Positions 32,966-43,695 are shown, counted from the stretch's first letter. The stretch is DNA of 64,000 bases from Pseudoclavibacter sp. AY1F1 (GCF_002931075.1 NZ_PSTQ01000001.1:124001-188000), one strand, 5' to 3'. Numbers and translations: made by a program. Notes: generated by a model not told the origin, from the sequence alone.

Positions 32966-34435
32966 GTGGAAACAGTCTCCCGCCCCTGGCCCGCCCTCTG
33001 GGCACTTGTCCTCGGCTTCTTCATGATCCTGGTCGACTCAACGATCGTCTCCATCGCGAATCCCTCGATCCTGCGCGACCTGCAGACCGATATCACCGCG
33101 GTCATCTGGGTGACAAGCGCCTACTTGCTCAGCTACGCCGTGCCGTTGCTCATCACCGGGCGGCTCGGCGACCGCTTCGGTCCGAAGCGCATCTATCTCA
33201 TCGGCCTCGTCGTCTTCACGCTCGCCTCACTGTGGTGCGGGTTCTCCGGAGATATCGGGATGCTCATCGCGGCTCGGGCCGTCCAGGGCCTCGGGGCGGC
33301 GCTCATGACGCCGCAGACGATGTCGGTCATCACACGCATCTTCCCTCCAGACAAGCGCGGCGCCGCGATGGGCCTCTGGGGTGCTGTCGCCGGCGTCGCC
33401 ACGCTGGTGGGACCCATCCTCGGCGGTTTCCTGGTGGATGGGCTCGGCTGGGAGTGGATCTTTTTCGTCAACGTGCCGGTCGGCGTCGTGGCCTTCGTGC
33501 TGGCCTGGCGCCTCGTCCCCGACCTCGAGACGAAGGCGCACTCGTTCGATTGGCTCGGGGTCGTGCTCAGCGCGCTTGGCCTCTTCCTGCTCGTGTTCGG
33601 CATTCAAGAAGGCGAGACCTTCGACTGGGGTCAGATCGTCGGCCCGATCTCGGTGTGGGGCCTCATCGTGTCCGGCGCGGTTGTACTTATCGGATTCGTG
33701 ATCTGGCAGCGCTTCAACCGCAAGGAGCCGCTCCTGCCGCTCGGCCTCTTCCGCGACCGCAACTTCACCGTCGCAAACCTGGGCATCTCCGTGCTCGGTC
33801 TCGCCATCGTGTCCATGCCGCTGCCGATCGCGTTCTACTTCCAGACGGCGCGCGCCCTCGAACCGACCCAGGCGGCGCTCATGCTCGTGCCCATGGCAGT
33901 CGTCTCCGGAGCCATGGCGCCGTTTGTCGGTCGTCTGACCGACCGGACAGAGCCGCGCTGGATCGCTTTCGCCGGCTTCGTGATCGTCGCCGCCTCGCTC
34001 GCATGGATGTCGCTGCTCATGACGGCGGACCGCCCCCTCTGGCAGCTGCTGCTTCCTCCCGCGTTCCTGGGGCTCGGGCTCTCCGGCCTCTGGGCGCCGC
34101 TCGCGACGAGCGCAACGAGGAACCTGCCGCCCGCACTGGCGGGAGCTGGGTCTGGCGTCTACAACATGACGCGGCAGGTCGGCTCGGTCCTCGGTTCGGC
34201 CGCGATCGCCGCGCTCATCAGCTCACGGCTTACCGCAGAGCTGCCAGGGATGCCCGCTGAGTCGGCTGAGCAGAGCACGGGAACACTGCCCGCTGCCGTC
34301 GCCGAGGGATTCTCGACCGCGATGGGGCAATCGCTTGTCCTCCCGATCGCCGCCTTCCTCGTGGGCGCGGTGGTGGTGCTGTTCTTCGAGAAGCCACGTG
34401 CCCAAAGCCCGGCGCGGAACGACGGGGCTGCATAG
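32966..34435 (+). CDS. DHA2-family drug efflux MFS transporter
   Basis: The 489-residue protein from the GTG at 32966 has about fourteen membrane helices. Its motifs are those of DHA2 (EmrB/QacA) H+/drug antiporters: MILVDSTIVSIANPSI in helix 1, WVTSAYLLSYA in helix 2, GRLGDRFGPKRIY in loop 2-3, and GAVAGVATLVGPILGG (motif C) in helix 5. Upstream in-frame codons give a Cys-rich leader and are not used. A strong terminator follows. It is divergent from thioredoxin. No TetR/MarR repressor is adjacent. Confidence 0.9.
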   Translation: METVSRPWPALWALVLGFFMILVDSTIVSIANPSILRDLQTDITAVIWVTSAYLLSYAVPLLITGRLGDRFGPKRIYLIGLVVFTLASLWCGFSGDIGMLIAARAVQGLGAALMTPQTMSVITRIFPPDKRGAAMGLWGAVAGVATLVGPILGGFLVDGLGWEWIFFVNVPVGVVAFVLAWRLVPDLETKAHSFDWLGVVLSALGLFLLVFGIQEGETFDWGQIVGPISVWGLIVSGAVVLIGFVIWQRFNRKEPLLPLGLFRDRNFTVANLGISVLGLAIVSMPLPIAFYFQTARALEPTQAALMLVPMAVVSGAMAPFVGRLTDRTEPRWIAFAGFVIVAASLAWMSLLMTADRPLWQLLLPPAFLGLGLSGLWAPLATSATRNLPPALAGAGSGVYNMTRQVGSVLGSAAIAALISSRLTAELPGMPAESAEQSTGTLPAAVAEGFSTAMGQSLVLPIAAFLVGAVVVLFFEKPRAQSPARNDGAA

Positions 34436-34438
34436 ACG

Positions 34439-34469
34439 AACCGGTCGCCGCGAAACGCGGCGACCGGTT
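34439..34469. terminator. Bidirectional hairpin terminator
   Basis: AACCGGTCGCCGCG and its exact complement around AAA, between the convergent efflux and YciI genes. Flanking GACG/CGTC extends the stem. Confidence 0.85.
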
Positions 34470-34492
34470 TCGTCGGTCGAAAGGTGGCGACG

Positions 34493-34780
34493 CTAGGGAA
34501 CAAACGGTCCGAAGACAGGGGTCCACTCGTAGACGTCGGTCTGGCGGATGACGCCGACAACGGCGAACGGGTCTGCCGGGATCAGCTCACGCAGCGAGGC
34601 TTCGTCGTCGCTCTCCCAGAGGAGCAGCGCGCCGGCGTGAGGGGCAGCCCAGGGGCCGGAGGCCTTCAGAATGCCCGCATCCTTCTGCTCGCCAAGCCAA
34701 GCCCTGTGGGCTGGACGGTGCTCGTCGCGGGTCGCGTCTGAATCGTCTTCGTAGTGGTAGATCGTGGCGAAGATAGGCAA
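34493..34780 (-). CDS. YciI-like protein
   Basis: The 95-residue protein is of the YciI/YCII fold: FATIYHYEDD at the start, then the conserved EHRPAHRAWLGEQKDAGILKASGPW (His and Asp of the presumed active site) and DPFAVVGVIRQTDVYEW. These proteins are small dimeric enzymes of mostly unknown activity. The start is a TTG; AGGAG seven bases upstream and the family N-terminus support it. It follows the PRC-barrel gene by eight bases on the same strand, so the two are probably co-transcribed. Confidence 0.85.
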   Translation of the reverse strand: MPIFATIYHYEDDSDATRDEHRPAHRAWLGEQKDAGILKASGPWAAPHAGALLLWESDDEASLRELIPADPFAVVGVIRQTDVYEWTPVFGPFVP

Positions 34781-34788
34781 GGAGGCTC

Positions 34789-35709
34789 CTAATTCCGGTC
34801 GGTGCTGGTCGGGTCGGTTGGCTCGTCGGCGGGTCGCTGGAAGCTGATCTCTTCCCACTCGGTGACCGTCGGCGCCTCGAACTCGTCGTCGCTCGCAGCA
34901 GCTTCGGCCGTCGCGATGAGGCGGGTGTCGTCTTCGTCCGCCGAGAGCAGCGGCGCCGCAGTCTCGTGGGCGTCGATGCTCGCCTCTGTGTCGAAGGCGG
35001 AGTCCGCGACCGACTCCGCGAGCAGCGCGTCCTCGGTCAGCGTCGCTTCGTCGGCCTCGGACAGATCGTCGCCGCTCTTCTCGAGCACGACGGGGGCGCT
35101 GCCTGGGCGCAGTTCGTTGCCGTCTTCCACGAGGCTCGAGTCGGTGCCGTTCTCCGGCATGCGGCCAGGAACCTCGTAATGCACGTAGAGGGCGTCTTCC
35201 TCGGCGGGGCTGAGGTTCTGGTCGACCTCGGTGCTCGGCGCACTCGTGACCTGTGACTTGGCGTACGGCACGAGGATGCGCTTCTCGTCGAGCTCTGCGA
35301 GATCGAGCGGGATGAAGAACTCCTTGGTGCCGAAGAAGCCCGTCTTCACGGTGATCCAGTTCGGGTCGCGAGTCTGGTCGTCGAGGTACACCTGACCGAC
35401 GCGTCCGATGCGCTCATCGCCGGGACCGAACACCGTCGCCTGGAAGATGCGGGTGAGCTTCGCCTCGTGCGCCTTCAGTGCGGCAGCGGCTCCGCTCTCG
35501 CCGGCAACCAGGGTGTCGTCAGCCGCGAGCGAGTCTGCGGCTTCGTCGTCGGCCTGCGGAGGCTCGATGGGGTCGTCAGCGAGGCCTTCGGCCGCGTCTG
35601 CCGTCGCAGGGTCCCGCTCAGGGGCCTCAGCGGCGTCGATGCGCGTCGTGTCGTCGTCGCGCGGCTCGAAATCAGGGTCGAACTTGTTGTTCGTGTCGTC
35701 GGCAGCCAT
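34789..35709 (-). CDS. PRC-barrel domain protein
   Basis: The 306-residue acidic protein has a disordered Asp/Ala-rich N-terminus, then a PRC-barrel domain (~84-160). In the domain, ATVFGPGDERIGRVGQVYLDD and WITVKTGFFGTKEFFIPL give the paired-strand pattern. A second acidic low-complexity half follows. PRC-barrel proteins are adaptor or RNA/photosystem-associated; in actinobacteria they are often stress-linked with no known enzyme activity. A GAGGAGCACAGC leader before 35709 fixes the ATG. Confidence 0.82.
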   Translation of the reverse strand: MAADDTNNKFDPDFEPRDDDTTRIDAAEAPERDPATADAAEGLADDPIEPPQADDEAADSLAADDTLVAGESGAAAALKAHEAKLTRIFQATVFGPGDERIGRVGQVYLDDQTRDPNWITVKTGFFGTKEFFIPLDLAELDEKRILVPYAKSQVTSAPSTEVDQNLSPAEEDALYVHYEVPGRMPENGTDSSLVEDGNELRPGSAPVVLEKSGDDLSEADEATLTEDALLAESVADSAFDTEASIDAHETAAPLLSADEDDTRLIATAEAAASDDEFEAPTVTEWEEISFQRPADEPTDPTSTDRN

Positions 35710-35816
35710 GCTGTGCTCCTCGGTCAACGTGGATGTGGCGGGCCGCCCGCGCCTGCTTGCACGCGAACGACCTGCACAAGACTAGCGATCGCGGCGGTGC
35801 GCTGGCCGAATCGTCG

Positions 35817-36767
35817 CTAGGAGACCGGCCCGGGCGGGGCGGTGTCGCCTCTCGCGGGCGGGCCGGCAGGAGGCGTCGGGACGATTGGCCCCGGCGGCAC
35901 GGGGCGTGCATCCGCCCGTCTCGCTGCGCGGCTCGCAGCGCGCTTGAGGCTCAGACGGACGATGAGCCAGGCCGCCGCCCCAAACACGGCGAGGAGCACA
36001 AGACCTGGGAGTGCGAAGCCGAAGGCGGTCCAGAACGCCGCGAACCCGCGGAACAGAGCCGCCATTCCGTCTTGCAGCCCCGCCAGGAATCCCGCGGGCT
36101 CGTCACCGGGGGACGGGGCGTCGCTCGAGATCGAGATGGAGACGGTCGAGTACGCGATGCTCTCCTCAAGGACCTCGAGTTGCGCGCGCAGGCTCTGCAG
36201 CTCGCTGGTGCGCTCGGTGAGCGTCGTCTCGATCGCGAGGAGGTCGTCGACCTCCGTGGCTGAGGAGAGCATCCCGCGCAGCGAGGTGACGGAAGCCTCG
36301 AGGGTCGCGACGCGCGATGCCAAGTCGGTCTTCTGCAGCGTCACGTCGACGGCTGTCGTCTCGACCGAGACGACCTCGCCGACTTCTCGCAGCTCCGTGA
36401 TGAAGGTGTCGTAGTCCGCCGCAGGAACGCGGGCGGTGAGCTGCGCGGAGATGGAGTCGCCCCCGGTCTCCGACCGCGCATCGATGCGCCCGTCACGGGC
36501 CTCGACAAGAGCCTCGACCTTCTCGCGTGCGCCTGGCACGTCTCCCGTCTGGATCCCGACGTAGCCCGTCGTGACGACGTCCCGGTTCTCCTGGGAAGCG
36601 TCCGACATGGCCTCCGGCCCGGCGTATTCCTGCGCGAGGCCCTGCGGAGCGCCGGCGGATTCGGAGGCGGACGTGCCCGAGCTCGCGCATCCGGCGAGCA
36701 GCAGTGCGCTCAGGGCGATGGCGGTCGCGGCGCCAAGCCGCCGGTATGAGGTGCGCATAGGAGTCAT
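35817..36767 (-). CDS. DUF4349 lipoprotein
   Basis: The 316-residue precursor has a signal peptide with lipobox LLAGC (Cys near residue 27). The DUF4349 region follows: VVTTGYVGIQTGDVPGAREKVEALVEARDGRIDARSE, AQLTARVPAADYDTFI and a coiled coil (~125-195). Near 250-275 is a membrane helix, then a basic cytoplasmic tail and Pro-rich end. Thus it is anchored at both ends and spans the outer face. Function of DUF4349 is unknown. The start may be the ATG at 36758 instead. Confidence 0.85.
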   Translation of the reverse strand: MTPMRTSYRRLGAATAIALSALLLAGCASSGTSASESAGAPQGLAQEYAGPEAMSDASQENRDVVTTGYVGIQTGDVPGAREKVEALVEARDGRIDARSETGGDSISAQLTARVPAADYDTFITELREVGEVVSVETTAVDVTLQKTDLASRVATLEASVTSLRGMLSSATEVDDLLAIETTLTERTSELQSLRAQLEVLEESIAYSTVSISISSDAPSPGDEPAGFLAGLQDGMAALFRGFAAFWTAFGFALPGLVLLAVFGAAAWLIVRLSLKRAASRAARRADARPVPPGPIVPTPPAGPPARGDTAPPGPVS

Positions 36768-36875
36768 GCAAGCACCTGACACGACGCCGCGTGCTCCGAG
36801 TTCCCCCAGAGATCTGTCGGCCACCTGCGTCCGGCTGGCTCCGTCGGCGCTCCGCGTGCAGAAAAAGTCGGGCCT

Positions 36876-37706
36876 TCAGAAGAAGAGGTCTGGGTCCTTG
36901 CCGGTCCGTTCGCCCGATTCGAGCGCGGCGATCGTTGCCAGGTCGTCCCCGTCGAGCGCGAAGTCGAACACCTCGAGGTTCGAGGCGAGGCGATCGTGGT
37001 GGACGGACTTCGGGATGACAACGTTGCCGAGGTCGAGCTGCCACCTCAGGACAACCTGGGCCACGGTCTTGCCGTGCTTGGCGGCGACCGCGACAAGCGT
37101 CGGCTCTTCGAGCAGCGTTCCCCTGGCAAGCGGGGACCAGGCTTCGGTGAGGATGCCGTGCGCGCGGTTGTACTCGCGGGTCGCGGACTGCGGCAGGCGC
37201 GGGTGCAGTTCGATCTGGTTGACGGCCGGGACCGTGGCGGTCTCTCGTGCCAGGCGGTCGAGGTGGTGTCCCTTGAAGTTCGAGACGCCGATCGAGCGGG
37301 CGCGCCCCTCAGTGCGGAGCCGTTCGAGCGCCCGCCACGTGTCGACGTAGCGGTCCTGCGCGGGGGCCGGCCAGTGGATGAGGTAGAGGTCGACGTAGTC
37401 GAGACCGAGCTTGTCGAGGCTCTCGTCGAACGATGCGAGCGTGTCGTCGAAGCCGTGCCGGTCGTGCCAGACCTTCGTCGCCACGAAGAGGTCCTCGCGG
37501 TGCGCGCCGCTCTCGCGGATTCCGCGTCCCACACCGACCTCGTTGTCGTAGAAGGCAGCGGTATCGATGTGGCGGTAGCCGAGGCCGATGGCGTCGACCA
37601 CGACGTTCGTCGCCTCGAGGTCGGGAACCTTGTAGACGCCAAGCCCGAGCTGCGGGATCTTGACGCCGTCGTTCATCGTCAGGCTGGGGGAGAGCGGCGA
37701 GGGCAT
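36876..37706 (-). CDS. Aldo/keto reductase (2,5-diketogluconate reductase-like)
   Basis: The 276-residue NADPH-dependent oxidoreductase has the full AKR catalytic tetrad in context: Asp and Tyr in HIDTAAFYDNE, Lys in VATKVWHDRHG, and His in YLIHWPAP. The cofactor loop IPKSVHHDRLASN lies near the C-terminus. It belongs to the AKR5-like group (2,5-diketo-D-gluconate reductases and relatives). Physiological substrate is unknown. It lies 71 bases downstream of the MFS gene on the same strand. Confidence 0.93.
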   Translation of the reverse strand: MPSPLSPSLTMNDGVKIPQLGLGVYKVPDLEATNVVVDAIGLGYRHIDTAAFYDNEVGVGRGIRESGAHREDLFVATKVWHDRHGFDDTLASFDESLDKLGLDYVDLYLIHWPAPAQDRYVDTWRALERLRTEGRARSIGVSNFKGHHLDRLARETATVPAVNQIELHPRLPQSATREYNRAHGILTEAWSPLARGTLLEEPTLVAVAAKHGKTVAQVVLRWQLDLGNVVIPKSVHHDRLASNLEVFDFALDGDDLATIAALESGERTGKDPDLFF

Positions 37707-37763
37707 TGAGGCCTTTCGAGTGGTGGAGGGTGCGTGGGCAGCCGTGCGATCAGGACGGCGAGG

Positions 37764-37797
37764 TCAGGATGGCGCGTTCAGGATGGCGCGTTCAGGA
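37764..37797. repeat. Short tandem repeat at the end of the MFS gene
   Basis: TCAGGATGGCGCGT occurs in adjacent copies with a partial third copy, spanning the stop codon of the MFS gene. A length change would alter only the last residues. Confidence 0.65.
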
Positions 37798-38992
37798 TGT
37801 TCATGGGCTCGGTGTCTGGGCGAGGCGCGATGTCGGTGCCACGGAGGTCAGGGATGCTGCCGCGCCAGATGAGCGCCACGGACGCGCCGAGGAGTGCAAA
37901 CGCGGCACTGACCAGGAAACCGCCGAGGGAGCCCGCGACGTCGTTCGCGATGCCGGCGAGTGCGGAACCCGCGGCCGCGCCGATGAGCTGGCCCGTTGCC
38001 ATCCACCCGTACGACTCCGCGCTCTCGCTGAAACGAACACTCGAGGAGACTGCGGAGAAGCTGCCGGAGAAGACCGGTGCGATGCCGAGTCCGCTCACGA
38101 AGAACGCCGCGCCGAGCCAGATCGGGTTCGCGGAGACGAGTGCGAGGCCGATGCCGAGGAACACGATCCCCATCCGGCGAGCCAGGGAGATCGGGGCGAG
38201 TGGGAGGTGCCCGAAGGCGAGTCCGCCAACGAGCGAGCCCACTGCGAACACGGCGAGGAGGATTCCGGTCTCGGCCCGCTCGTGTCCGAACTCGGCGACG
38301 ACGGCTGCCTCGATAGCCGAGCACGCGCCGACGAGCAGCGCGCCGACGGCCGACATGAGCACCACGACCGGGTTGCGGAGTACCGCGCCCGCCCTCCTGC
38401 GCGATTTCGGGATGCGCACCTTGCCCACCTCTGGGGCCGCGACGAACCAGAGGCCGCCGAGCAGCAGGATTCCCGCCGCCACGAGGATGCCGGCGGCGGG
38501 GGAGATCGCGAATGCGACCGCCGTGGTCGCCACCGGGCCGATGACCCAGATGACCTCCTGGAGCGATGCGTCGAGCGAGAACAGCCTGGACAACTGCGCG
38601 GCGTTGACGACCTTCGGGTAGATGGTTCGCACGGCAGGGGAGACAGGAGGGATGGTCAGCCCGGCGAGTACGGCCAGGATCGAGGCCTGCCAGAGCACGG
38701 GGGGCCAGAGGGCGAGCGCCGTGAGAGACAGTGCGCAGGCGACCATCGTGACGATGAGGACGGGACGCATGCCCCAGACCGTCATGAGGCGACCGGCGAC
38801 GGGCCCGGAGATCGCCTGGCCGATGCTCAGGGCCGCGAGGACAACGCCGGCCGAGGTGAAGTTGCTGTAGGTGTCCTCGACGTGCATGAGGATGGCCAGC
38901 GAGAGCATGCCAGCGGGGAACCTGGCCACGAGCTGCGAGAGCAGGAGTCGTGCCAGGCCGGGGGTTCTGAGTACAGTCGCATAGTTCGTCAC
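37778..38992 (-). CDS. MFS transporter
   Basis: The 404-residue protein has about twelve membrane helices. Loop 2-3 carries the MFS-type GRLMTVWGMRPVL, and helix 5 and the central loop (GKVRIPKSRRRAGAV) are typical of actinobacterial drug/sugar exporters. The GTG at 38992 gives the start VTNYATVLRTPGLARLLLSQ; an upstream extension of 22 residues overlaps promoter-like sequence. Its C-terminal NILNAPS comes from a short tandem repeat at the DNA level (37764-37797). Substrate is unknown. Confidence 0.82.
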   Translation of the reverse strand: MTNYATVLRTPGLARLLLSQLVARFPAGMLSLAILMHVEDTYSNFTSAGVVLAALSIGQAISGPVAGRLMTVWGMRPVLIVTMVACALSLTALALWPPVLWQASILAVLAGLTIPPVSPAVRTIYPKVVNAAQLSRLFSLDASLQEVIWVIGPVATTAVAFAISPAAGILVAAGILLLGGLWFVAAPEVGKVRIPKSRRRAGAVLRNPVVVLMSAVGALLVGACSAIEAAVVAEFGHERAETGILLAVFAVGSLVGGLAFGHLPLAPISLARRMGIVFLGIGLALVSANPIWLGAAFFVSGLGIAPVFSGSFSAVSSSVRFSESAESYGWMATGQLIGAAAGSALAGIANDVAGSLGGFLVSAAFALLGASVALIWRGSIPDLRGTDIAPRPDTEPMNILNAPS

Positions 38993-39045
38993 AGCGCCGA
39001 CAATCGTACGCCCAGGACACCGAATGTCGGTGGTTGGGGACAGAC

Positions 39046-39054
39046 TGTGGACAA
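39046..39054 (-). promoter_or_regulatory. DnaA box upstream of nrdH
   Basis: TGTGGACAA is the exact reverse complement of TTGTCCACA, the usual high-GC Gram-positive DnaA box. A one-mismatch copy, TGTGGAGAA, lies at 39110-39118. Confidence 0.5.
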
Positions 39055-39131
39055 CCACCGAAAACCGGTGGAGAAACGCCGGAAACTAGGGCATTTTCTG
39101 TGGAGGACTTGTGGAGAACTACACGGTTGTA

Positions 39132-39147
39132 ACACCGCATCTAGTGG
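39132..39147. promoter_or_regulatory. NrdR box 1 upstream of nrdH
   Basis: ACACCGCATCTAGTGG fits the 16-bp NrdR pattern (ACAC....AT....GTG). It is paired with a second box exactly 31 bases downstream, the three-turn phasing typical of NrdR-repressed ribonucleotide reductase operons. Confidence 0.72.
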
Positions 39148-39162
39148 TGATAGCCTCATCGA

Positions 39163-39178
39163 GCACAAGATGTAGTGG
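39163..39178. promoter_or_regulatory. NrdR box 2 upstream of nrdH
   Basis: GCACAAGATGTAGTGG is the second 16-bp NrdR-like element, in phase with the first. It keeps the CAC and GTG outer arms and the central AT. Confidence 0.72.
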
Positions 39179-39324
39179 CCGCAGGAAACTGCGACACAAC
39201 GGGGGTTCATCCACCTGGCACCGCGGAATCCTGCTCGAGCAGCACCGCGGAAGACCGGGCGAGACGCTTTCAACACACTGCACGAATAGCACTCCCCAAG
39301 CACTTAGGAACCAGGAGAAAACCC

Positions 39325-39561
39325 ATGGCAATCGCCGTCTACAGCAAGCCGTCATGCGTGCAGTGCACCGCCACCTACCGTGCCCTCGACAAGCAGGGTC
39401 TCGAGTACGAGATCTTCGACGTCTCCGCCGACGAAAAGGCGCTCCAGACCGTCAAGGAGCTCGGCTACATGCAGGCTCCCGTTGTCATCGCCGGTGACGA
39501 GCACTGGTCGGGCTTCCGCCCGGACAAGATCAGCCAGCTCGCTGCTCTCGCCACGGCCTAG
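39325..39561 (+). CDS. nrdH: NrdH glutaredoxin-like electron donor
   Basis: The 78-residue glutaredoxin-like protein reduces class Ib ribonucleotide reductase NrdEF, taking electrons from thioredoxin reductase. The redox site is SCVQCTATYRALDK and the C-terminal WSGFRPDKI is the NrdH signature. An AGGAG ribosome-binding site nine bases before the ATG fixes the start. It is the first gene of nrdHIEF and directly follows the NrdR-like boxes. Confidence 0.96.
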   Translation: MAIAVYSKPSCVQCTATYRALDKQGLEYEIFDVSADEKALQTVKELGYMQAPVVIAGDEHWSGFRPDKISQLAALATA

Positions 39562-39630
39562 CCGTTCTCGCCACGGCTCAGGCCGTCGCCACCTGCTGCT
39601 CTCGCCGCTGCTGAAGAAGGGACTGCACCC

Positions 39631-40062
39631 ATGACCGGGCTCATCTACTTCTCGAGCGTCTCCGAGAACACGCGCCGCTTCGTCGAGAAGCTCGATCGGC
39701 CAGCGAGCCGCATTCCGCTCTTCCCGAGCGAACCCCAGCTTGTCGCGGACGAGCCCTACGTGCTCATCGTCCCCACCTACGGTGGGGGAGATGGGCGCGG
39801 GGCCGTCCCCAAGCAGGTCATCAGATTCCTCAACGAACCTCGCAACCGCGAGCTCATCCGCGGCGTCATCGCCGGCGGCAATACGAACTTCGGCAAGGGC
39901 TACGGCCTCGCGGCCGACATCATCTCAACGAAGTGCGGCGTACCCACGCTGTATCGCTTCGAACTCTTCGGCACGCCAGACGACGTGGCCGCAGTGAACT
40001 CTGGATTGGACAGGTTTTGGCAGCATCAACCGCTCTCGACGACGCAGGTGTCATCACGATGA
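39631..40062 (+). CDS. nrdI: NrdI flavodoxin-like protein
   Basis: NrdI is a flavodoxin-like FMN protein that activates the manganese tyrosyl-radical cofactor of NrdF. The FMN loop [16 protein letters not shown] and the region [17 protein letters not shown] are typical. [15 protein letters not shown] is the conserved late motif. The 143-residue length is normal. It begins 69 bases after nrdH and overlaps the nrdE start by four bases. Confidence 0.95.
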   Translation: MTGLIYFSSVSENTRRFVEKLDRPASRIPLFPSEPQLVADEPYVLIVPTYGGGDGRGAVPKQVIRFLNEPRNRELIRGVIAGGNTNFGKGYGLAADIISTKCGVPTLYRFELFGTPDDVAAVNSGLDRFWQHQPLSTTQVSSR

Positions 40063-42185
40063 ACGCACCAACGGCGGCTAACACGCTCGATTACCACTCG
40101 CTCAACGCGATGCTGAACCTGTACGACGAGAACGGCCAGATCCAGTTCGACAAGGATCGCGAAGCCGCTCACCAGTACTTCATCCAGCACGTCAACCAGA
40201 ACACTGTCTTCTTCCACGACCTGGAAGAGCGCCTCGAGTACCTCGTCGAGAACGAGTACTACGAGCCCGAGACGCTCGCGATGTACTCGCACTCGTTCAT
40301 CGAAGGCCTCCGCAACCGCCTCTACGCGAAGAAGTTCCGATTCCCGACGTTCCTCGGCGCGTTCAAGTTCTACACGTCGTACGCCCTCAAGACGTTCGAC
40401 GGCAAGCGCTACCTCGAGCGCTTCGAGGACCGCGTGCTCATGGTCGCGCTCGGCCTCGCACAGGGTGAAGAGGCGCTCGCGACCTCGCTCGCCGACGAAA
40501 TGATCGCCGGACGCTTCCAGCCCGCGACCCCGACGTTCCTCAACACGGGCAAGAAGCAGCGCGGCGAGCTCGTCTCCTGCTTCCTCCTCCGCATCGAGGA
40601 CAACATGGAGTCGATCGGCCGCTCCATCAACTCCGCACTGCAGCTCTCCAAGCGCGGTGGCGGTGTCGCCTTCAACCTCTCGAACATCCGCGAGTCCGGC
40701 GCTCCCATCAAGCAGATCCAGAACCAGTCCTCTGGAATCATCCCGATCATGAAGCTGCTCGAGGACTCCTTCTCCTACGCGAACCAGCTCGGTGCGCGCC
40801 AGGGTGCCGGTGCCGTGTACCTCAACGTGCACCACCCCGACATCATGCGCTTCCTCGACACCAAGCGCGAGAACGCCGACGAGAAGATCCGCATCAAGAC
40901 GCTCTCGCTCGGCGTCGTCGTCCCAGACATCACGTTCGAGCTCGCGAAGCGCGGCGAGGACATGTACCTCTTCTCCCCGTACGACGTTGAGCGTGTGTAC
41001 GGCAAGCCGTTCGGCGACATCTCCGTCACGGAGAAGTACTACGAGATGGTTGACGACGCACGCATCCAGAAGACGAAGATCAGCGCGCGCCAGTTGTTCC
41101 AGACCCTCGCCGAGATCCAGTTCGAGTCCGGCTACCCGTACATCATGTACGAAGACACGGTGAACCGTGCGAACCCCATCGAGGGCCGCATCAACATGTC
41201 GAACCTCTGCTCGGAGATCCTCCAGGTCAACTCGCCGACGACCTACACCGACGACCTCGGCTACGAGACCATCGGCAACGACATCTCCTGCAACCTCGGC
41301 TCGATGAACATCGCCGCCGCCATGGATTCGCGTGACCTCGCGACAGCCGTCGAGACCGCCATCCGCGGCCTCACCGCCGTGAGCGACATGAGCCACATCG
41401 CGTCGGTGCCCTCCATCGCGAAGGGCAACGACGAGTCGCACGCCATCGGCCTCGGCCAGATGAACCTGCACGGCTTCCTGGGACGCGAGCGCATCTTCTA
41501 CGGTTCGGAAGCGGCTCTCGACTTCACGAACACCTACTTCTACACGGTCGTGTTCCACGCGATCCGCGCCTCGAACCTCATCGCGACCGAGCGTGGCCGC
41601 TCCTTCGCGGGCTTCGAGCGCTCCACCTACGCGACCGGCGAGTTCTTCGACAAGTACATCGACGCCGAGTGGGCACCCAAGACGGAGCGCGTCCGCGAGC
41701 TCTTCGCGGACATGCACATCCCGACCCAGGCTGACTGGGCGGAACTGCGTGAACTCGTGCAGAAGCACGGCATGTACAACCGCAACCTGCAGGCCGTGCC
41801 GCCGACTGGTTCAATCAGCTACATCAACCACTCGACGTCGTCGATCCACCCGATCGCCTCGAAGATCGAGATCCGCAAGGAAGGCAAGCTCGGTCGCGTC
41901 TACTACCCGGCGCCGTACCTCTCGAACGACAACCTCGAGTACTTCGAGGATGCCTACGAGATCGGCTACGAGAAGATCATCGACACGTACGCCGAGGCGA
42001 CGCAGCACGTCGACCAGGGCCTGTCGCTGACGCTCTTCTTCAAGGACACGGCCACCACCCGCGACATCAACCGCGCGCAGATCTACGCGTGGAAGAAGGG
42101 CATCAAGACGATCTACTACATCCGTCTTCGCCAGCTCGCGCTCGAGGGTACCGAGGTCGACGGCTGCGTCAGCTGCATGCTCTAG
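40059..42185 (+). CDS. nrdE: Class Ib ribonucleotide reductase large subunit
   Basis: The 708-residue catalytic subunit reduces ribonucleoside diphosphates to deoxy forms for DNA synthesis. Visible landmarks include [13 protein letters not shown], the active-site cysteine in [10 protein letters not shown], the radical-path and substrate region NLCSEI, and the C-terminal redox cysteines in VDGCVSCML that receive electrons from NrdH. The ATG at 40059 overlaps the nrdI stop. There is no long N-terminal ATP cone, as expected for class Ib. Confidence 0.97.
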   Translation: MNAPTAANTLDYHSLNAMLNLYDENGQIQFDKDREAAHQYFIQHVNQNTVFFHDLEERLEYLVENEYYEPETLAMYSHSFIEGLRNRLYAKKFRFPTFLGAFKFYTSYALKTFDGKRYLERFEDRVLMVALGLAQGEEALATSLADEMIAGRFQPATPTFLNTGKKQRGELVSCFLLRIEDNMESIGRSINSALQLSKRGGGVAFNLSNIRESGAPIKQIQNQSSGIIPIMKLLEDSFSYANQLGARQGAGAVYLNVHHPDIMRFLDTKRENADEKIRIKTLSLGVVVPDITFELAKRGEDMYLFSPYDVERVYGKPFGDISVTEKYYEMVDDARIQKTKISARQLFQTLAEIQFESGYPYIMYEDTVNRANPIEGRINMSNLCSEILQVNSPTTYTDDLGYETIGNDISCNLGSMNIAAAMDSRDLATAVETAIRGLTAVSDMSHIASVPSIAKGNDESHAIGLGQMNLHGFLGRERIFYGSEAALDFTNTYFYTVVFHAIRASNLIATERGRSFAGFERSTYATGEFFDKYIDAEWAPKTERVRELFADMHIPTQADWAELRELVQKHGMYNRNLQAVPPTGSISYINHSTSSIHPIASKIEIRKEGKLGRVYYPAPYLSNDNLEYFEDAYEIGYEKIIDTYAEATQHVDQGLSLTLFFKDTATTRDINRAQIYAWKKGIKTIYYIRLRQLALEGTEVDGCVSCML

Positions 42186-43238
<1,053 letters not shown>

Positions 43239-43260
43239 ACCCGCGACTTCGACAGCGTCC

Positions 43261-43304
43261 CTCGAGGCGGCACCAACCAGATTCCTGGTCGGTGCCGCCT
43301 CGAG
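43261..43304 (+). terminator. Terminator of the nrd operon
   Basis: A 20-bp inverted repeat with a single G-U pair encloses the loop ATTC, beginning 22 bases after the nrdF stop. It is GC-rich in the outer part. Confidence 0.85.
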
Positions 43305-43437
43305 GCGGTTCGGGACGAGTCGTCGAAGCAGCGACCAACTCCTGCCGCGATTCAGATGCCGCGCGCTACGCTCTCGTCAGCGGCACCCCGCCGTGAACGG
43401 CGAGCACGGATCCCGAACACGATCGAAGGAGACCCCC

Positions 43438-43599
43438 ATGGGACACGACAAGAACGAAGAACTGCGCGACGAGCACGAGCAGCAGGACGAGCACCGTCAG
43501 GAGCACCGCGACGAGGCGTTCGAAGCCGGCAACGGTGCCGTCGACGACGAGGGTTCGCAGGACCGTCGACGCCAGGATGGCGTCAGCGACCTCGCCTGA
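43438..43599 (+). CDS. Small acidic hydrophilic hypothetical protein
   Basis: The 53-residue product starts at an ATG preceded by GAAGGAG and is made almost wholly of Glu, Asp, Gln, Arg and His (DEHEQQDEHRQEHRDEAFE). It has no membrane segment or known motif and is probably disordered. It is expressed from its own site between the nrd terminator and the DUF6328 gene. Real expression is plausible because of the good ribosome site but is unproven. Confidence 0.5.
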   Translation: MGHDKNEELRDEHEQQDEHRQEHRDEAFEAGNGAVDDEGSQDRRRQDGVSDLA

Positions 43600-43695
43600 T
43601 CGCCGAGTCCGGCGCGTCCCCGGCCCTCGGCTCGGGGTGCGCCGGACCACCAGCCCAACGAAACACACAGCACCTCCAGGAACGCAGGAGAACTC

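Larger units (their letters stand above)
38993..39324. other. Divergent promoter region of MFS gene and nrd operon
   Basis: These 332 bases hold no gene. They contain a perfect actinobacterial-type DnaA box at 39046-39054, a one-mismatch copy at 39110-39118, and two phased NrdR-like boxes at 39132 and 39163 ahead of nrdH. The rest up to the nrdH ribosome-binding site would be the leader of the nrd messenger. Confidence 0.6.
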
